Below, in pieces: positions 1-7,877 of a stretch of DNA of 32,553 nucleotides. The DNA comes from Shewanella saliphila. GTDB lineage: Bacteria; Pseudomonadota; Gammaproteobacteria; Enterobacterales; Shewanellaceae. Below the pieces are notes generated by a model, which worked only from the letters and a program-made list of their open reading frames with translations, did not search any database and was not told the origin of the DNA. Every line of letters begins with the position of its first letter. Positions within the stretch are counted from its first letter, which is position 1. The stretch covers positions 1-32,553 of the forward strand of contig NZ_BMQV01000047.1 of the NCBI RefSeq assembly GCF_014648295.1, written 5' to 3'. The position numbers were made by a program, and so were the translations under genes.

Positions 1-1
1 A

Positions 2-103
2 CCTTCAAAGGGAAGCATACCAGCTAAACAAAAACGAGCCTGGATGAAAACAGCATACTTAGAAGCAGTATTAAATGCCGGATTCAGTGATGTGGCTAAT
101 TAA
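2..103 (+). CDS. C-terminal end of an unidentified protein (5' truncated by window)
   Basis: An open frame runs from the window edge to a TAA at 101-103 and gives 33 residues ending in GFSDVAN. The piece is basic, then helical (around AWMKTAYLEAVLNAGF), and looks like a genuine C-terminus rather than random sequence. It lies on the same strand as the following PspC-domain gene, 60 nt upstream of it. I do not recognise the family and the fragment is too short to assign a function. Confidence 0.45.
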   Translation, partial: PSKGSIPAKQKRAWMKTAYLEAVLNAGFSDVAN

Positions 104-163
104 TAAACACTCATGCGGTTGCCCTGATTATTTAGATGGTTACACATTACAGGAGAACAAAAT

Positions 164-364
164 ATGAATCGTTTAATCAATCGCTTACAAGATGAAGCTC
201 GGATTATATGTGGTGTATCGGCTAACTTAGCCAAGCAATACGGTTGGTCGTTGTTGTGGACGCGTATTGTTACCATTGGCTTAGTGGTGACTAACCCGAG
301 TATCAGTTTAGCGGCGTATTTTATTGTTGCCGTTGTGATGAGCCAAAAAACTTCACGCTTTTAA
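164..364 (+). CDS. Small PspC-domain inner membrane protein
   Basis: A 66-residue protein that is essentially one PspC domain. A short amphipathic start is followed by the family hallmark ICGVSANLAKQYGW (about residues 15-29), then a hydrophobic stretch from about residue 31 to 60 (WTRIVTIGLVV and ISLAAYFIVAVVM) that would form one membrane hairpin or helix. PspC of the phage-shock system is a roughly 120-residue membrane sensor partnered with PspA and PspB. Neither partner is next door, so this is a stand-alone relative and not the psp operon gene. A good ribosome site (AGGAG, about 8 nt before the ATG) supports the start. Membrane-stress signalling is an inference from the family only. Confidence 0.8.
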   Translation: MNRLINRLQDEARIICGVSANLAKQYGWSLLWTRIVTIGLVVTNPSISLAAYFIVAVVMSQKTSRF

Positions 365-436
365 TGCTCATCCTGTCGTCAACTCATGGGGTGAGCGGGG
401 TAATAAGCCCCCGCGACTAATATATAAAGCTGATGA

Positions 437-1174
437 CTATTTGTTTAAAAAAGCCTTAAAACGTTGTTTCGCTTCATCACTTTGTAAACGCTTGGCAAAT
501 TGAACCAGTTCTAATTTCATTTGGGCTTTAACTTGAGCCTGATTATGACGTAATAGTTGTTTTGATGCTTGCATAGACAAAGGTGGCTGAGCCGCCAATT
601 TTTTTGCTTGCGCTAGACTGAAGCTAATAAGTTCATCTGGGGCAACCACACGATTAATCAAATTTAACTGCGCAGCAGTCTCAGCATCAAAAGCATTACC
701 TAATAATATCAACTCGGCAGCTTTTTGTTGGCCAACAATAGACGGCAACAATATGCTTGAAGCCGCTTCAGGTACTAAGGCTAAATTGACAAAAGGCATT
801 TGGAATTTGGCTTTATTGTCGGCATAAACCAAGTCGCAATGGAGCAGTAAGGTTGTGCCAATCCCTACCGCAGCCCCCGTTACGGCTGCTACCACAGGTT
901 TTTTTAGATCTAATAAACAAAACAAGAATTTAACCGTTGGGTGATTATCATCTAGTGCGCCACTTTGTAAAAAGTCTACGATATCATTGCCAGAGGTAAA
1001 GCAGTCGTCAGTACCATGAAACATAAAGGCACGAATGTCATTGTCGGCTTCACCTTGGATCAGGTATTCTGTGAGTTGTTGATACATTTCTAGATTAAAA
1101 GCATTGCGCTTTTCTGGACGATTAAAACTGATGATACGTACGCCTTGATCATCTCTTACCTGAATATGACTCAT
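437..1174 (-). CDS. Enoyl-CoA hydratase/isomerase family protein
   Basis: A 245-residue crotonase-fold protein. The N-terminal core has FNRPEKRNAFN (about 18-28), the oxyanion-hole regions around FTSGNDIVDFL (about 59-69) and VTGAAVGIGTTLLLHCDLVYA (about 98-118, with the family G-A-A-V-G-I-G pattern), and PFVNLALVPEAAS (about 127-139). Glu136 in LVPEAAS sits where the second catalytic acid of hydratases lies, whereas the first acid position carries GIGTTLL without an obvious Glu. Isomerase or another acyl-CoA activity is therefore as likely as classical hydration. It is probably a cytosolic fatty-acid or acyl-CoA enzyme of unknown substrate. Start: AGGAAG 7 nt before the ATG. It is divergent from the PCuAC gene with only 19 nt between start codons. 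Confidence 0.85.
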   Translation of the reverse strand: MSHIQVRDDQGVRIISFNRPEKRNAFNLEMYQQLTEYLIQGEADNDIRAFMFHGTDDCFTSGNDIVDFLQSGALDDNHPTVKFLFCLLDLKKPVVAAVTGAAVGIGTTLLLHCDLVYADNKAKFQMPFVNLALVPEAASSILLPSIVGQQKAAELILLGNAFDAETAAQLNLINRVVAPDELISFSLAQAKKLAAQPPLSMQASKQLLRHNQAQVKAQMKLELVQFAKRLQSDEAKQRFKAFLNK

Positions 1175-1193
1175 TCGTAACTTCCTATAGTGA

Positions 1194-1697
1194 ATGCGAG
1201 TGGTTTACATGGAGTTTAAGACATTGAAAGCAATATTCAAACACCTGTTTAACTTTTTAGTGTTATCATCGTTATCATTCGCGGCAACGGCAAACGTTAT
1301 TTTAGTTGACGGTTATGTCAGAGCGATGCCAGCGAGTGTGCCTAATACTGCGGCTTATTTTACGTTAGAAAATCATACTGCTCATGCAGTTACACTCGTT
1401 GAGGTTAACACTGCCATAGCGAAAGAAGCGCAGTTACACACGATAATTGAAGAAAACGGCATGGTTAAAATGCGTCAAGTTGCAGGGTTTTCAATTCCGT
1501 CACACGGAAAATTGACTCTGCAACCGACAGGTGACCATGTCATGTTATTGTCTTTAACCGCGCCATTAGTGGTTGATGATAAAGTACCTTTAGAGTTAAT
1601 TTTTGAAGATGGTCAGCAACTTATGATTGAGTTGCCTGTCTTAAAACAGCCAGTCTCTCAAGACGGCGAACAAGCAGACCATCATCACCATCATTAA
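1194..1697 (+). CDS. PCuAC-family periplasmic copper chaperone with natural His tail
   Basis: A 167-residue exported protein: a basic start and hydrophobic segment (about 17-30, FNFLVLSSLSFAA) form a signal peptide probably cleaved near ATA-N34. The mature domain carries the full copper-binding pattern H-X10-M-X21-H-X-M, seen as His82, Met93, His115 and Met117. PCuAC proteins bind Cu(I) in the periplasm and deliver it to the CuA site of cytochrome c oxidase together with Sco-type proteins. No Sco gene is present here. The protein ends in five consecutive histidines (163-167), which could add metal affinity. The ATG at 1209 would give a cleaner signal peptide (MEFKTLKAIF) and is an alternative start. 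The next gene begins about 12 nt after the stop, so they are likely co-transcribed. Confidence 0.85.
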   Translation: MRVVYMEFKTLKAIFKHLFNFLVLSSLSFAATANVILVDGYVRAMPASVPNTAAYFTLENHTAHAVTLVEVNTAIAKEAQLHTIIEENGMVKMRQVAGFSIPSHGKLTLQPTGDHVMLLSLTAPLVVDDKVPLELIFEDGQQLMIELPVLKQPVSQDGEQADHHHHH

Positions 1698-1709
1698 GGA
1701 GTGATATTG

Positions 1710-2681
1710 ATGCAAGTTACTAGGAATAAAATTTTAGGCGTGGTTGGGGTACTTTTTTTAGTGCTTTATATTATTAGTGTGTGGTGGAGTATTGAGCCAG
1801 ACCCAATAAAGCCTGTTTCTGCGCAAACCGATAACTCCAAAAAAATTATTGGTTATAGCACCACCAGTTCATTAATTTTGACCATGGAAACCCTGCTCGA
1901 TAAACCCGGTGGATGGTTATCAAATGATGTTATGCCACCTTCATTAATGATGGATAACATGCCTGCCTTTGAGTTTGGGGCGTTAGAGCAAGTGCGCGAT
2001 TTAGCCTTAATTATGCGTAAAGAGTTCAGTCGCTCACAGTCGCAATCTACTGCTGATAATGACTTACTTGCTGCGCATTCTAAGTTAAATATTGAAAACA
2101 CCAGTTGGTTAGTACCAAGTGCTGAAGGCGAATATCGCGAAGCGATCAAATTACTGAAACTTTATCGTGCTAAAATTAGCGACGCTAACAACAATAATGC
2201 ACAATTCTATGCCCGTGCTGATAACTTAAATGAGTGGCTTAAAGAAGTTCAAAAGCGTTTAGGTAGTATGTCACAGCGTTTATCTGCTAGTGTTGGCCAA
2301 GAGCGTTTAAACACCGATTTAGCCGGTGACATTGCAGCGCGTCAGTCAACACCTGGTTTATCAAGTAGTGAAATTAAAACCAGCTGGTGGAAAATTGATG
2401 ACGTGTTTTATGAAAGCCGCGGTTCTGCTTGGGCATTGTTGAACTTTATGCGCGCCATTGAAGTTGATTTTGCTGATGTATTAGAAAAGAAAAATGCAGA
2501 AGTGAGCTTGCGTCAAATTATTCGTGAGCTTGAGGCCACTCAACAAACAGTTTGGAGCCCTATCGTGCTTAACGGCAACGGTTTTGGTTTAGTGGCTAAT
2601 CACTCATTAGTGATGGCTAACTATATATCGCGTGCTAATGCTGCGGTAATTGATTTAACTAACTTACTTTCCCAAGGATAA
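1710..2681 (+). CDS. DUF2333 family inner-membrane-anchored protein
   Basis: About 323 residues: one N-terminal membrane helix (roughly residues 8-24, GVVGVLFLVLYIISVWW) and then a long soluble, helix-rich domain with the conserved stretches GGWLSNDVMPPSLMMDNMPAFEFG and DDVFYESRGSAWALLNFMRAI. These match what I know of DUF2333, a gammaproteobacterial family of unknown function with a large periplasmic part. I prefer the ATG at 1710 over the in-frame GTG at 1701 because AAGGAG (1696-1701) is then correctly spaced. The stop overlaps the next start by one base (TAATG at 2679-2683), so translation is probably coupled with the outer membrane protein that follows. No catalytic motif is visible. Confidence 0.8.
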   Translation: MQVTRNKILGVVGVLFLVLYIISVWWSIEPDPIKPVSAQTDNSKKIIGYSTTSSLILTMETLLDKPGGWLSNDVMPPSLMMDNMPAFEFGALEQVRDLALIMRKEFSRSQSQSTADNDLLAAHSKLNIENTSWLVPSAEGEYREAIKLLKLYRAKISDANNNNAQFYARADNLNEWLKEVQKRLGSMSQRLSASVGQERLNTDLAGDIAARQSTPGLSSSEIKTSWWKIDDVFYESRGSAWALLNFMRAIEVDFADVLEKKNAEVSLRQIIRELEATQQTVWSPIVLNGNGFGLVANHSLVMANYISRANAAVIDLTNLLSQG

Positions 2682-3418
2682 TGATGAAAAAGACTCTTCT
2701 TGCCACCGCTGTAGTGGGTTTATTAAGCATGTCATCAGCTCATGCGGCAACTGTTGTGGGTTTTAAAGTAGGCGCTGATTATTGGCTCGCCGATACAACA
2801 AATTCATTTAATGATGACTCAGGCGTGAGCCACAATTTTGATGATGATGGTTCACAAGGCAGTGTTTGGATTGCGGTTGAGCATCCGCTGCCGTTTTTGC
2901 CTAATCTAAAAATTCGTGAAAACCGTTTAGAATCGAGTGCTGGGTTGTCTAATGTTGATTTTACCTTTAATGATAATGCATTCAGTGGTGATGTTTCTGT
3001 TACAAACAATCTCAATAATACTGACTTTGTGTTGTATTATGAAATTTTAGACAACGACCTGGTGTCAGTTGATTTAGGTGCGGCATACAAGCAAATGGAC
3101 GGCTCAATTCGCGTGTCTGATGCGGGTCACCCAGAAGAAGTTGATATCGACAGTGGGATCATCATGGGTTATGCCAACGCGCAAGTTGGTATGGTTGGGT
3201 TAGGCTTATTTGGCTTTGCTGACGTACTGCTAGGCGTTGATGAATCAAACGTGTATGACTACAGTGTGGGTTTAGGTTGGCAGTTTGAAAGCTTAGCTGT
3301 TGATACCCTAGTGCGTGTCGGCTATCGTGATTTTAATTTTGATGTGAGTCACTTTTCAGGTGTGTCGCAAAACACTCAGTTTAAAGGTGCTTTTGCCGGT
3401 ATTGAATTACGTTTTTAA
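2681..3418 (+). CDS. Outer membrane beta-barrel protein, TIGR04219-like
   Basis: A 245-residue protein with a clear signal peptide (KKTLLATAVVGLLSMSSAHA, cleavage near residue 23) followed by TVVGFKVGADYWLAD. Alternating hydrophobic and polar strands rich in G, D, N and aromatic residues run to a C-terminal phenylalanine (AGIELRF), the signature recognised by the BAM machinery. The start VGFKVGADYW and the segment VAVEHPLPFLPNLKIREN fit the TIGR04219 outer membrane family common in Shewanella and relatives; its function is not known. Two adjacent ATGs exist (2681 and 2684); AAGG at 2674-2677 fits the second slightly better. An intrinsic terminator follows directly, closing the PCuAC-DUF2333-barrel operon. 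Confidence 0.85.
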   Translation: MMKKTLLATAVVGLLSMSSAHAATVVGFKVGADYWLADTTNSFNDDSGVSHNFDDDGSQGSVWIAVEHPLPFLPNLKIRENRLESSAGLSNVDFTFNDNAFSGDVSVTNNLNNTDFVLYYEILDNDLVSVDLGAAYKQMDGSIRVSDAGHPEEVDIDSGIIMGYANAQVGMVGLGLFGFADVLLGVDESNVYDYSVGLGWQFESLAVDTLVRVGYRDFNFDVSHFSGVSQNTQFKGAFAGIELRF

Positions 3419-3433
3419 GTTGAAATGACAACA

Positions 3434-3461
3434 ATAAAAACCGCCAACTGGCGGTTTTTTT
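3434..3461. terminator. Bidirectional intrinsic terminator between the barrel gene and tolC
   Basis: Six-base stem ACCGCC / GGCGGT (3440-3445 and 3450-3455) with a 4-base loop, flanked by A5 on the left and T7 on the right. It can therefore end transcription of the plus-strand barrel gene and of the convergent tolC. Confidence 0.9.
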
Positions 3462-3491
3462 ATGTGTTGCATTTATGACGTTACACGAAGA

Positions 3492-4793
3492 TTACTCTGT
3501 GATCAGTCCGTTGTTAATCGAAATAATGTCGTCTTCGCTCAATGTTCCAGCGGCCTGTTTAAGCGCTAGGATTGAGTTAATGTAGCCATAACGCGCTTCA
3601 GACAACTGACGCTTTGAATCGTATAAGGTACTTGTGCTATCGAGTACATCAACGATGGTACGAGTACCCACTTCAAATCCCGCTTGAGTGGCTTTTAGCG
3701 CACTCTCTGATGAAACAACAGATTGCTCATATGCTCTGATAGAGCTAATCGATGCGGTCACGTTGTTGAAGTTCTTACGGACATTTTTAGTGACACTACG
3801 GTGCGTTTGTTCTAGTTTTTCACTGGCTTCAACATAAGCAAATTGTGCTTGCTTAACTTGTGAAGTCACTGCAAAACCTTCAAAAATTGGCACACTTAGT
3901 GTTACCCCAACAGAGGTGGTGTCGTAATCAGGGCCAGGATTAAGAACAGCAGTATTGTCGTAACCTGCACTTAAGCTTAATGATGGCATGTGACCTGCTT
4001 TGTATAAGCTAATTGTCTCGTTGGCAATATCTTTTGCAATACGCTGAGTCATTAAGTCAATGCTGCTATTTTCTGCCATTTTCAACCAATCAGCTGATGA
4101 TGCTGGGGTTGGAGTGCCGGCAGAAAAGCGATTAGTGTCTAATACGTCAATTGACTGGTGATCAACACCGGTAATTTCACGCAATGCTTCGTAGCTGTTG
4201 TCTAGGGTGTTTAAGGCTAAAATTTCAAGCGCTGAAGCTAAATCATATTGTGCTTGCGCTTCATGTACGTCGGTAATCGCAGTTAAGCCTACGGCAAAGC
4301 GCTGCTTAGTTTGCTCAAGTTGACGTTCAATCGCTGCTTTTTCAGCACCCTGGAACTCGTAGTTATCTTTAGCGGCTAATACATCAAAATAGGCGGTAGT
4401 TACGCGGGTAATTAACGATTGTAATGTTGATGCATAAGTTGAATCAGCTTGCGATGCAGCCATTTCAGCCAATGATAAACCCACCCATGCACTATGATCG
4501 TATATTACTTGGCTTAGGCTAATGCCACTGGTCACTGTTTCGCTGTTACTTGAACTGCTTGGATCATACCAATATTTAGCATAACCAACGCTAGCACTGA
4601 TTGTAGGCAATAATGGTGCGCGATTTTCTTCAATACTTTCAAATAACGCATCTCTTTGAGCTTTAGCTTGTAAAACGATAGGGTCGCTAGTCAACGCCTG
4701 CTGATAAATTTCTAATAAATTGTCAGCTTGTGCCGCCGGTGCCGCTATAGCAAATGCTAATGCTGCGTATAATGAACCAATTTTGAATTTCAT
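3492..4793 (-). CDS. tolC: TolC family outer membrane efflux channel
   Basis: 433 residues with a signal peptide (about 1-23, ending AAPAAQA) and a mature start DNLLEIYQQALTSDP typical of TolC. Two repeated halves, each with long heptad-rich helices (for example ASQADSTYASTLQSLITRVTTAYFDVL in the first half and the region around ESALKATQAGFEVGTRTIVDVLDS in the second), fit the trimeric alpha/beta-barrel channel. TolC is the outer membrane duct shared by RND and ABC tripartite pumps and by type I secretion. Location divergent from nudF is the same as in E. coli, which strengthens the assignment to the housekeeping tolC. It is a little shorter than E. coli TolC (about 490). A Shine-Dalgarno AAGGGC lies ahead of the ATG. 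Confidence 0.93.
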   Translation of the reverse strand: MKFKIGSLYAALAFAIAAPAAQADNLLEIYQQALTSDPIVLQAKAQRDALFESIEENRAPLLPTISASVGYAKYWYDPSSSSNSETVTSGISLSQVIYDHSAWVGLSLAEMAASQADSTYASTLQSLITRVTTAYFDVLAAKDNYEFQGAEKAAIERQLEQTKQRFAVGLTAITDVHEAQAQYDLASALEILALNTLDNSYEALREITGVDHQSIDVLDTNRFSAGTPTPASSADWLKMAENSSIDLMTQRIAKDIANETISLYKAGHMPSLSLSAGYDNTAVLNPGPDYDTTSVGVTLSVPIFEGFAVTSQVKQAQFAYVEASEKLEQTHRSVTKNVRKNFNNVTASISSIRAYEQSVVSSESALKATQAGFEVGTRTIVDVLDSTSTLYDSKRQLSEARYGYINSILALKQAAGTLSEDDIISINNGLITE

Positions 4794-4967
4794 TTGCTGC
4801 CCTTATAGACAATGCCTCATATGTATAGAGGTGTTATAAATTTGATTAATTTGGTCATGCAATATCGTTAAGATCTGGGTAGATAAGTGAAATCGTCTTA
4901 ACGTTGCAATCTGTTGGCGCCCATAGCGCTGTATATTAAAAATACTTCACAATACTTTATAAGCATT

Positions 4968-4996
4968 GTGCACTATTTTTATATCTACCGTGCACA
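4968..4996. promoter_or_regulatory. Inverted repeat with two GTGCAC palindromes near the tolC start point
   Basis: TGTGCAC (4968-4974) and GTGCACA (4990-4996) form a perfect 7-base inverted repeat with a 15-base spacer; each arm also contains the palindrome GTGCAC. It covers the start point predicted from the tolC promoter and could be an operator. No regulator can be named. Confidence 0.35.
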
Positions 4997-5000
4997 TTAA

Positions 5001-5030
5001 ATAGTATTGATTTTTTAATTTTCAAGTCAA
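5001..5030 (-). promoter_or_regulatory. Candidate tolC promoter
   Basis: On the minus strand TTGACT (5030-5025) is followed after 18 bases by TACTAT (5006-5001). The -35 box matches 5 of 6 and the -10 box 4 of 6 of the sigma-70 consensus. It would give a leader of about 200 nt before tolC. Confidence 0.4.
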
Positions 5031-5235
5031 ATTTGAAGTGTAACAGATTTTATTTTTTTTAAAGCATTTTGTGGACGTTTGCCACCTGTCGTTTAGTTAT
5101 TAATTATGCTCGGGGTTATTGCCTTTTTAAGGAGGATTTTTATCTCGAAGACAATTTAACCCACAAAGTTCAATAATCTCTAATGAACCTGATAAAATGC
5201 CCTTTAAGTACGTGATTTTATCGACAAGGAAAAAT

Positions 5236-5862
5236 ATGTCTGACTCTTCAAATTTATCGTTTTTTGATGCCGATGCTGATTTTAAGCTGTTATCTAAAAA
5301 AGTGTTGTACCAAGGTTTTTTTCGGTTAGACGAGTACAAGTTTAAACATAAATTGTTCAAAGGCGGCTGGAGCGGTGAGGTAACCCGTGAAGTGTTTGAA
5401 CGAGGTAGTGCCGTTGTGGTATTACCCTATGATCCTATTCGTGACGAAGTCGTATTAATTGAGCAAATACGTGTACCAGCATTAGCGAGTACTAAATCAA
5501 TCTGGCTTCTTGAGCTAGTGGCAGGTATGATTGAGCCCGGCGAATCGCCAGAGCAAGTTGCTACGCGTGAATTAGCCGAAGAAGCCGGATTAAGCTTACA
5601 AAGTTTAACCCCTATAAACAGTTATTTAGTTAGTCCTGGTGGGACTACCGAGCGCTTTTTTCTGTTTTGGGGGCAAGTCGACGCAACACAAGCGTCCGGT
5701 ATTCATGGGTTGGACCATGAAAATGAAGATATACGTGTCCATGTGGTTAGCCGTCAACAAGCCTACGACTGGGTTAATAGTGGGCGCATAGACAATGCTT
5801 CAACTGTGTTAGGTATTCAGTGGTTAATGCTGAACTACCAAACCATCCGCGGCACACTTTAA
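5236..5862 (+). CDS. nudF: ADP-ribose pyrophosphatase (Nudix hydrolase)
   Basis: 208 residues from the ATG at 5236, chosen because AAGGAA lies 5-6 nt ahead and E. coli NudF has a similar length; an upstream in-frame ATG at 5197 has no ribosome site. The complete Nudix box G-X5-E-X7-REUXEEXGU is at residues 97-119 (G97, E103, R111-E112, E115-E116, G118). The segment VVVLPYDPIRDEVVLIEQIRVPA before it and LVSPGGTTERFFLFWG after it are typical of the ADP-ribose branch. The enzyme hydrolyses ADP-ribose to AMP and ribose 5-phosphate in the cytosol. It opens the conserved nudF-yqiB-cpdA-yqiA-parE run. Confidence 0.93.
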   Translation: MSDSSNLSFFDADADFKLLSKKVLYQGFFRLDEYKFKHKLFKGGWSGEVTREVFERGSAVVVLPYDPIRDEVVLIEQIRVPALASTKSIWLLELVAGMIEPGESPEQVATRELAEEAGLSLQSLTPINSYLVSPGGTTERFFLFWGQVDATQASGIHGLDHENEDIRVHVVSRQQAYDWVNSGRIDNASTVLGIQWLMLNYQTIRGTL

Positions 5863-5900
5863 AAGATTTAGCATATAGGTTTACAGATAGGAACGTTTGG

Positions 5901-6338
5901 GTGACAGAGTTTAACCACAATAAAAAGCAAAAATATCAACCGAATGTCAGTGCTTTTTTGGCTGTTTGCGGTCGAAATTACGCACATATTTTAAAATGGT
6001 TGCCCGAGCAATTCACTGTTAATGAACCTTGGCATGTTAAAGGCGAGTTTGGCACCTTGCTGGTTAATCTTATCGAAAACACCAAATACACTCAGTTGAT
6101 TGAAATTTCTCGCCCTATAGCAAATGGACATTTTTTTAAATCTCCAAAAGCCGTGGTGCGCATTTATCACGACGCTCAATTGGCAGAAGTGTTAACTAGC
6201 CAACAGATTTACCGATTAAAGCCAGTGTATGATTATCCTAATATACATATGCATCATAGCGATGAAAAATTTCAAGTGAATGCATTTCTTGAAGAATTAT
6301 TAAAAATTGGAGCAAGGAAAATACCTTGCCAATCGTAA
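5901..6338 (+). CDS. yqiB: DUF1249 protein YqiB
   Basis: About 145 residues from the GTG at 5901, which has AGGAA 7 nt upstream and gives the length of E. coli YqiB (140). The longer in-frame reading from 5820 overlaps nudF and adds a non-family extension. Family-conserved parts are visible: NYAHILKWLP near the N-terminus, then AVVRIYHDAQLAEVLTSQQ, YDYPN and DEKFQVNAFLEELL. The function of DUF1249 is unknown. Its place between nudF and cpdA is conserved in enteric and marine gammaproteobacteria. Confidence 0.87.
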   Translation: MTEFNHNKKQKYQPNVSAFLAVCGRNYAHILKWLPEQFTVNEPWHVKGEFGTLLVNLIENTKYTQLIEISRPIANGHFFKSPKAVVRIYHDAQLAEVLTSQQIYRLKPVYDYPNIHMHHSDEKFQVNAFLEELLKIGARKIPCQS

Positions 6339-6371
6339 TTTATTTATTGTTTATACTGTTAGGAATCATTA

Positions 6372-7211
6372 GTGCTTAAAGACACAGTGCATTATTCTGT
6401 TGCTGAAAGTGAACCTGTGCGATTAGTCCAAGTGACTGATCCGCATCTTTTTGCCGATCCTGAAGGTCAGTTGCTCGGTGTGAATACCACACAAAGCTTC
6501 CAAGCCGTTCTTAACACGTTCAGCGCAACTCAATACCCAGCCGACATTTTATTGGCCACTGGCGACATCAGCCAAGATTATTCGCCTGAGTCTTATCAGC
6601 ATTTTGTTGATAAGATTGAGGCGCTTGATTTACCGTGCCATTACTTACCTGGTAATCATGACGACCCTCGCCTAATGGCTGTGCGCATGCAAGGCGATCA
6701 TGTTTTTGGTCAACAGATTATTGATATTGGACCTTGGTTAATCTTGATGCTTGACTCCACTGTGCGCGGTAAGCCGGGTGGATACTTAGGCGAAAAACAA
6801 TTTGAGTTAATTGATGCTGCAGTAAAAGCGTATCCTGATAAACACGTATTATTAGTGATGCATCATAATCCAATTTTAATGCAATGCGCCTGGCTTGATC
6901 AGCATTGCATGGCCAATGGCGAAGACTTTTTAGCCCGTACTAGTCGCTATCCTCAAGTGAAAGGGGTTTTGTGGGGCCATGTGCATCAACAAGTTGATAA
7001 ATTGCATCCTGGGCCACACGGTGATATTCCATTAATGGCAACTCCATCTACCTGTATTCAATTTAAGCCACTTTCGTCTTATTTTGCTTTAGATACAGTG
7101 CAACCCGGTTATCGTTTGCTGGAGTTGAGTGGCGATGGTAGCATTCGTACTAATGTTTACCGGGTACCAGGGAATCGCTTTTCACCAGATAATGAAGCGA
7201 GTGGGTACTGA
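6372..7211 (+). CDS. cpdA: 3',5'-cyclic-AMP phosphodiesterase CpdA
   Basis: 279 residues, starting at a GTG with AGGAA 6 nt upstream. All metal-binding motifs of the class III cyclic nucleotide phosphodiesterases are present in order: D23-X-H25 in VTDPHLF, G64-D65 in ATGDIS, G94-N95-H96-D97, H164 in MHHNP, and G202-H203-X-H205 in WGHVH. The enzyme hydrolyses cAMP to AMP at a dinuclear metal centre in the cytosol and so tunes CRP-dependent control; in Shewanella CRP governs anaerobic respiration. It ends inside the frame that precedes yqiA, 22 bases before that gene's start. Confidence 0.93.
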   Translation: MLKDTVHYSVAESEPVRLVQVTDPHLFADPEGQLLGVNTTQSFQAVLNTFSATQYPADILLATGDISQDYSPESYQHFVDKIEALDLPCHYLPGNHDDPRLMAVRMQGDHVFGQQIIDIGPWLILMLDSTVRGKPGGYLGEKQFELIDAAVKAYPDKHVLLVMHHNPILMQCAWLDQHCMANGEDFLARTSRYPQVKGVLWGHVHQQVDKLHPGPHGDIPLMATPSTCIQFKPLSSYFALDTVQPGYRLLELSGDGSIRTNVYRVPGNRFSPDNEASGY

Positions 7212-7233
7212 TATAACCGACTCGCGAGGAAGT

Positions 7234-7806
7234 ATGCTGCTTTATATACATGGTTTTAATAGCTCGCCCCAGTCTGACAAGGCCGTGCAAACAGCTCAGT
7301 ATATTAACCAGCATTATCCGCACGTTGATTTTCACCAACCTCAGTTACCTTCTTCGCCGCATACGGCTATGTCGTTATTATGCGAGATTACCGAACGGGC
7401 AAAGCAACAAGGGCAAACATTACGCTTTATTGGGTCATCTTTAGGGGGGTATTTTGCCAGTTATTTGACTGAAACCTATGGTGGAAAAGCAGTTTTGGTC
7501 AATCCAGCGGTAAAACCATTCGAATTATTTGAAGAGTTTATCGGGCCTCAATATAATCCCTATACCAACGAGCATTATCAGGTGTTGCCACAACACCGAC
7601 AAGACGTTGCCCATTTTGACACGCAGGTTATCCGACACCCAGATCGTTTTTTGGTGCTGTTGCAAACTGGTGACGAAGTGTTAGATTATCGACAAGCATT
7701 ACATAAATATCATAGCTGCGAATTACATTTAGAGCCCAATGGCGACCATAGTTTTGTCGGCTACGAACAACAATTAGATAAAATTTGTAATTTTATTCAG
7801 CTGTAA
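7234..7806 (+). CDS. yqiA: YqiA esterase (UPF0227 alpha/beta hydrolase)
   Basis: 190 residues from the ATG at 7234, which directly follows GAGGAAGT; the upstream in-frame ATG at 7129 lies inside cpdA. The N-terminus MLLYIHGFNSSPQSDKA is the YqiA hallmark. Catalytic triad candidates are Ser69 in GSSLGGY, Asp147 in TGDEVLDY and His172 in GDHSF. YqiA has been described as an esterase acting on short acyl esters; its physiological substrate is unclear. E. coli YqiA is 193 residues and also precedes parE. Confidence 0.92.
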   Translation: MLLYIHGFNSSPQSDKAVQTAQYINQHYPHVDFHQPQLPSSPHTAMSLLCEITERAKQQGQTLRFIGSSLGGYFASYLTETYGGKAVLVNPAVKPFELFEEFIGPQYNPYTNEHYQVLPQHRQDVAHFDTQVIRHPDRFLVLLQTGDEVLDYRQALHKYHSCELHLEPNGDHSFVGYEQQLDKICNFIQL

Positions 7807-7877
7807 CGATTTTGCGTTATAAAATAACGACTAATTTGAGCTAACTTTGGCTCCATTTAACTCCAGATGTGTGGACT

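Larger units (their letters stand above)
4794..5235. other. AT-rich divergent intergenic region tolC / nudF
   Basis: About 440 bases with no convincing gene. It holds a candidate tolC promoter, a GTGCAC inverted repeat over its predicted start point, and a strong Shine-Dalgarno-like AAGGAGG at 5129-5135 that has no usable start codon behind it. The in-frame ATG at 5197 ahead of nudF lacks a ribosome site and is not needed. The length and the divergent genes suggest regulatory DNA. Confidence 0.6.

Noticed and set aside
395..414. GCGGGG / CCCCGC hairpin between the PspC gene and the enoyl-CoA hydratase gene
   Set aside because: Six pairs with an 8-base loop, but no T-run on either side. It may be a weak stem-loop, but it is not a convincing terminator.
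5129..5145. Perfect Shine-Dalgarno AAGGAGG ahead of a possible leader peptide
   Set aside because: No ATG, GTG or TTG lies within working distance, so no small gene can be supported.
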